DNA of 64,000 nucleotides from Clostridiales bacterium. Its GTDB lineage: Bacteria > Bacillota > Clostridia > Saccharofermentanales > Saccharofermentanaceae. The stretch spans positions 1 to 64,000 of the forward strand of contig JAFWLP010000038.1 in NCBI GenBank assembly GCA_017511005.1, written 5' to 3'. The notes under the pieces are model-generated. The model was not told the origin of the DNA and did no database searches. It was given only the letters and a program-made list of their open reading frames with translations. The translations under genes were made by a program, and so were the position numbers. Below, in pieces: positions 61,626 to 64,000 of this stretch (position 1 is its first letter; each line of letters starts with the position of its first letter).

Positions 61626-62282
61626 TCAGGTTTGCGGAGTGTAATCAGACAATGCAAGTGATATCAGGTCAGGCAGAGTTTCTGCCAGATCCATCCCTCC
61701 GGCTCTCACCTTATCCTCAGGTATCGGGTTTTCCTTGTAACCGCTGCCGAGGCAATAATAGAGTGAACTGCCGGGACCTTTGTGAATCCTTCTGTAGGAA
61801 AGCACCTGTCCCAAAAGCTCAGCAGCGTCATCACCGATCGCCAATGCGGGGACTCCGTTTTTCGAGACGGCATCAAGAAGAGCAGCCATGCCGTCGTCGG
61901 AAAGGACGGGACTTCCGCTGATGATGATGACCATATGATCCGGATAATCGATCGGAATGTTCTCCTCAACAAGAAGGCCGTCAGGATTGTACTCTGAAAC
62001 ATGAAATGCGGGGCCTTTCACAGGAAGATTGTTTTTCGATGCCGACGCAGGTGCGATCACATTGATGACTGGCATAAGATGCTCCAGTTCTTCGGAAGGT
62101 TCCCCGATCCAGTATATGGCAACATCCATTTCCGCTATGGCATCAAGCTTGGTATCAAGCCCTTCTTTCCTGTTGAGGACTGACAGCCTCTGCGTGCTCG
62201 AATTGAACATGAAGGCGATGAAAAGAAAGAACACCGCCGCTATTAGAGTAAGAACTATCAATCCCGTTTTGTTTCTGTTCAT
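61626..62282 (-). CDS. Membrane-anchored protein of unknown function
   Basis: 218 aa. One N-terminal membrane segment (about 7-27) after NRNKTG, the rest outside. The body has alpha/beta character (HMVIIISGSPVLSDDGMAAL, NGVPALAIGDDAAELL) and recalls Rossmann-like glutaminase or ABC-associated domains, but no family is recognised. Lies 9 bp after the SseB-like gene. Confidence 0.65.
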   Translation of the reverse strand: MNRNKTGLIVLTLIAAVFFLFIAFMFNSSTQRLSVLNRKEGLDTKLDAIAEMDVAIYWIGEPSEELEHLMPVINVIAPASASKNNLPVKGPAFHVSEYNPDGLLVEENIPIDYPDHMVIIISGSPVLSDDGMAALLDAVSKNGVPALAIGDDAAELLGQVLSYRRIHKGPGSSLYYCLGSGYKENPIPEDKVRAGGMDLAETLPDLISLALSDYTPQT

Positions 62283-62291
62283 GTGACAATA

Positions 62292-63032
62292 TTACCCGTC
62301 CCTGGATACAAACGGTTTAACTCCTTTTATCACCTGCGCGGCAAAATCCTCTCTGTCGGATACCGTCATGGCATCCATGTTGTCAAGATAAGGCAGACAA
62401 TACTTCTTAAGGTTATCAAGAGTATATTTCAAAGGCTCTCCTTCACCCTCGGCTTTTGCCACGATAAGCCAGATCAGACGGTCGGTTCCGTTCTCACGCA
62501 TAAGTCTCACCCAGATATCGGATACGGTGGGTTCAATGAGCAGATAGCCCTCAAGTGCCTTTTTAAGTTCGGGAGGATAACGGTCAGGTTCTCCGACCTT
62601 GGCGGTCCCGTCGCCTCCGATACCCATCTGGGCAGCGATCATCCTGAGCATCTCATGACCGAAGAGGACCTCTTCGGAACCGGGATTTATCACAAAACCC
62701 GAGAGTCCCATCTTCGGTGCCATGACAACGTCGATCAGGTCGGCAAATCCCGCAAGGACTCCGTTCTGGGCTTCTTTTTTTCCTTCAAACGCAACCTCAA
62801 AGCTGTCCGTATCAGCATATACGACCATGTATTTAAGGCCTTTGGAATCACTGACGGCATGAAAGCTGTAATCCCCCTCGCTGCCGTCAACGGGAACGAT
62901 GAACCGTGAGACTGCCGCTTCCTTAAGGAGCGCGATCATATTCTCTTCGGAACTGTCCTCACGGATCCTGCCCATCAGTTCTACTAATCTCTCATTCTCG
63001 ATACGCTCGATCTTTTTGGGATCATCACTCAT
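62292..63032 (-). CDS. SseB-like protein
   Basis: 246 aa. Central region (FIVPVDGSEGDYSFHAV, YMVVYADTDSF) and the C-terminal part (ALEGYLLIEPTVSDIWVRLM) fit the SseB N- and C-terminal domains. Its job is not well known; E. coli SseB affects serine sensitivity. ATG at 63032 has GAGG 8 bp upstream. Follows the AEC transporter by 18 bp. Confidence 0.75.
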   Translation of the reverse strand: MSDDPKKIERIENERLVELMGRIREDSSEENMIALLKEAAVSRFIVPVDGSEGDYSFHAVSDSKGLKYMVVYADTDSFEVAFEGKKEAQNGVLAGFADLIDVVMAPKMGLSGFVINPGSEEVLFGHEMLRMIAAQMGIGGDGTAKVGEPDRYPPELKKALEGYLLIEPTVSDIWVRLMRENGTDRLIWLIVAKAEGEGEPLKYTLDNLKKYCLPYLDNMDAMTVSDREDFAAQVIKGVKPFVSRDG

Positions 63033-63050
63033 TATCAGCACCTCTTATCT

Positions 63051-63980
63051 TCAGAATACGGTTTTAACTGCCCATGCCCAAAACATTATCGTAACGAGCA
63101 TGAACACCATCGACAGCGACACGGTACGTGCCGAAAAATGCGGAGCTACGTCATAGTTCTCGGCAAATATAACATTCATGGAGCCGCAAGGCAAAGCACA
63201 CATGAGAACAACAACACTCTTTGTCTCGGGGGCAATTGTAAACCAGTTTGAAAGGATCATCACGGCACCCATCACAAGACCAGGCAATACCAGCAGTCTT
63301 AATGCGGAAACCACATAAGCTTTCTTGTCCGTCAGGAGTTTTCTGATGTTGACACTCGCAAGCATGGAACCCATTACCATCATCGACATCGGAACGGTCA
63401 TGTCGCCGATAAGTTTGAACGTATCAGCAATAAAACCGGGCATTCTCAAAGGGATTATGAACAGTACGATCGCAACGACCGACGCGACTGACACGGAACT
63501 CTTGAACATATCCAGAAGCGCGAAACGTGGTTTCTTCGAAAACAGGTAAACCGCATAGGTATAGAAGAAAACGTTGTAACAGAGATTGAATACCGCAGCG
63601 AGCAAAAGCCCGTAACTTCCGTACAGAGCTTCCATCAGAGGGAATCCCACAAAGCCCGTATTCGCGAAAACAGTGCAGGTGACCATTATCCTCTTCTCAT
63701 CTTCTAGGATATTGAATTTTTTAAGTGATAATCTCAGAACAACCAGTGATATTACGTAATAGCCGGCCGCTATTGCCGCACAGGCAATCATTCCGTTCAC
63801 CGCATCCGTGGAATACGTATGCTGGCTTGAAGTGATTATCATGAAAGGCAGAACAGCCTTGAGCAGAATATCCGACAGTGCCCGCTCTCCGCTGCTGTTT
63901 ATTACCTTGGATTTGTTTAAAGCAAAACCTAGTAACAGAAAAATGAATATCTTGAAAAAAACTATGTAGACCTGAACCAT
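63051..63980 (-). CDS. AEC-family (auxin efflux carrier-like) transporter
   Basis: 309 aa with about ten membrane segments in two inverted halves. The family features TGFVGFPLMEALYGSYG and LPCGSMNVIFAENY are present. Exports organic acids or related compounds in characterised relatives; the substrate here is unknown. The remaining 20 bp to the window edge contain its upstream region only in part. Confidence 0.9.
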   Translation of the reverse strand: MVQVYIVFFKIFIFLLLGFALNKSKVINSSGERALSDILLKAVLPFMIITSSQHTYSTDAVNGMIACAAIAAGYYVISLVVLRLSLKKFNILEDEKRIMVTCTVFANTGFVGFPLMEALYGSYGLLLAAVFNLCYNVFFYTYAVYLFSKKPRFALLDMFKSSVSVASVVAIVLFIIPLRMPGFIADTFKLIGDMTVPMSMMVMGSMLASVNIRKLLTDKKAYVVSALRLLVLPGLVMGAVMILSNWFTIAPETKSVVVLMCALPCGSMNVIFAENYDVAPHFSARTVSLSMVFMLVTIMFWAWAVKTVF

Positions 63981-64000
63981 TAGATCAATCGTTGCCTGAA

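Overview
The window reads as chromosomal DNA of an anaerobic, low-to-mid GC Gram-positive bacterium of the class Clostridia (Bacillota). The pointers are a dcw cell-wall cluster with a SpoVD/FtsI-type PBP carrying a PASTA domain, a rimP-nusA-rnpM-ylxQ-infB-rbfA-nrnA-truB-ribF operon in Firmicutes order, a flavodiiron protein, a long-form HPF, a BmpA-type nucleoside ABC importer, mscL, and strong GGAGG ribosome sites. The MurE part carries the DNPR motif of the meso-diaminopimelate type, so the wall is probably mDAP-based. Genus cannot be fixed by eye; a Saccharofermentans/Oscillospiraceae-like gut or rumen organism is a guess. Almost all genes lie on the minus strand.

Layout, left to right. 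(1) 1-1150: the 5' end of a PPOX-family gene, then a gene-free stretch with a large folded inverted-repeat structure (possible relic oriT), an intact tRNA-Ser(CGA) with terminator and promoter, and a second, broken 5' half of a tRNA-Ser with its own promoter. This looks like an integration scar. (2) 1154-2525: DJ-1/PfpI protein and the Mn efflux pump MntP behind a yybP-ykoY (Mn2+) riboswitch. (3) 2826-5124 (plus): XRE-cupin regulator and an acyl-CoA synthetase, ending stop-to-stop against hemW. (4) 5125-8219: hemW, a TOPRIM-like protein and an AAA15/OLD-like ATPase; the last two form a candidate defence pair. (5) 8321-15000: small coiled-coil protein, coaD, rsmD, recG, nth, histidine kinase and response regulator. 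(6) 15062-28960: nrdR, ftsZ, divIB, murG, ftsW, a fused murE-murF, spoVD/ftsI-type PBP, ftsL, rsmH and mraZ. The cluster lacks mraY, murD, murC, murB and ftsA. (7) 29189-33495: a GH32 hydrolase-fructokinase fusion, rodA and lgt. (8) 33616-42230: the ribF to rimP translation/transcription operon, with a terminator in its leader that suggests NusA-type attenuation. (9) 42343-49612: small P-loop protein, mscL, ArsR and YhbD-like regulators, a coiled-coil membrane protein, an Mbeg1-like hydrolase, a polysaccharide deacetylase with wall-binding repeats, YunG-like protein, hpf. (10) 49711-61580: ilvN, ilvB, a clostripain-family membrane protein, flavodiiron protein, BMP-type ABC importer and xpt, an almost gapless run. 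(11) 61626-63980: a membrane-anchored unknown, an SseB-like protein and an AEC-family transporter.

The most noteworthy observations are the GH32-PfkB fusion (sucrose-phosphate cleavage plus fructose phosphorylation in one chain), the MurE-MurF fusion, the ATPase/TOPRIM pair, the tRNA-Ser scar with its neighbouring folded inverted repeats, the attenuator before rimP-nusA, a recurring TGTAACA-N-TGTTACA dyad, and an xpt gene whose best-placed start codon is AUC.
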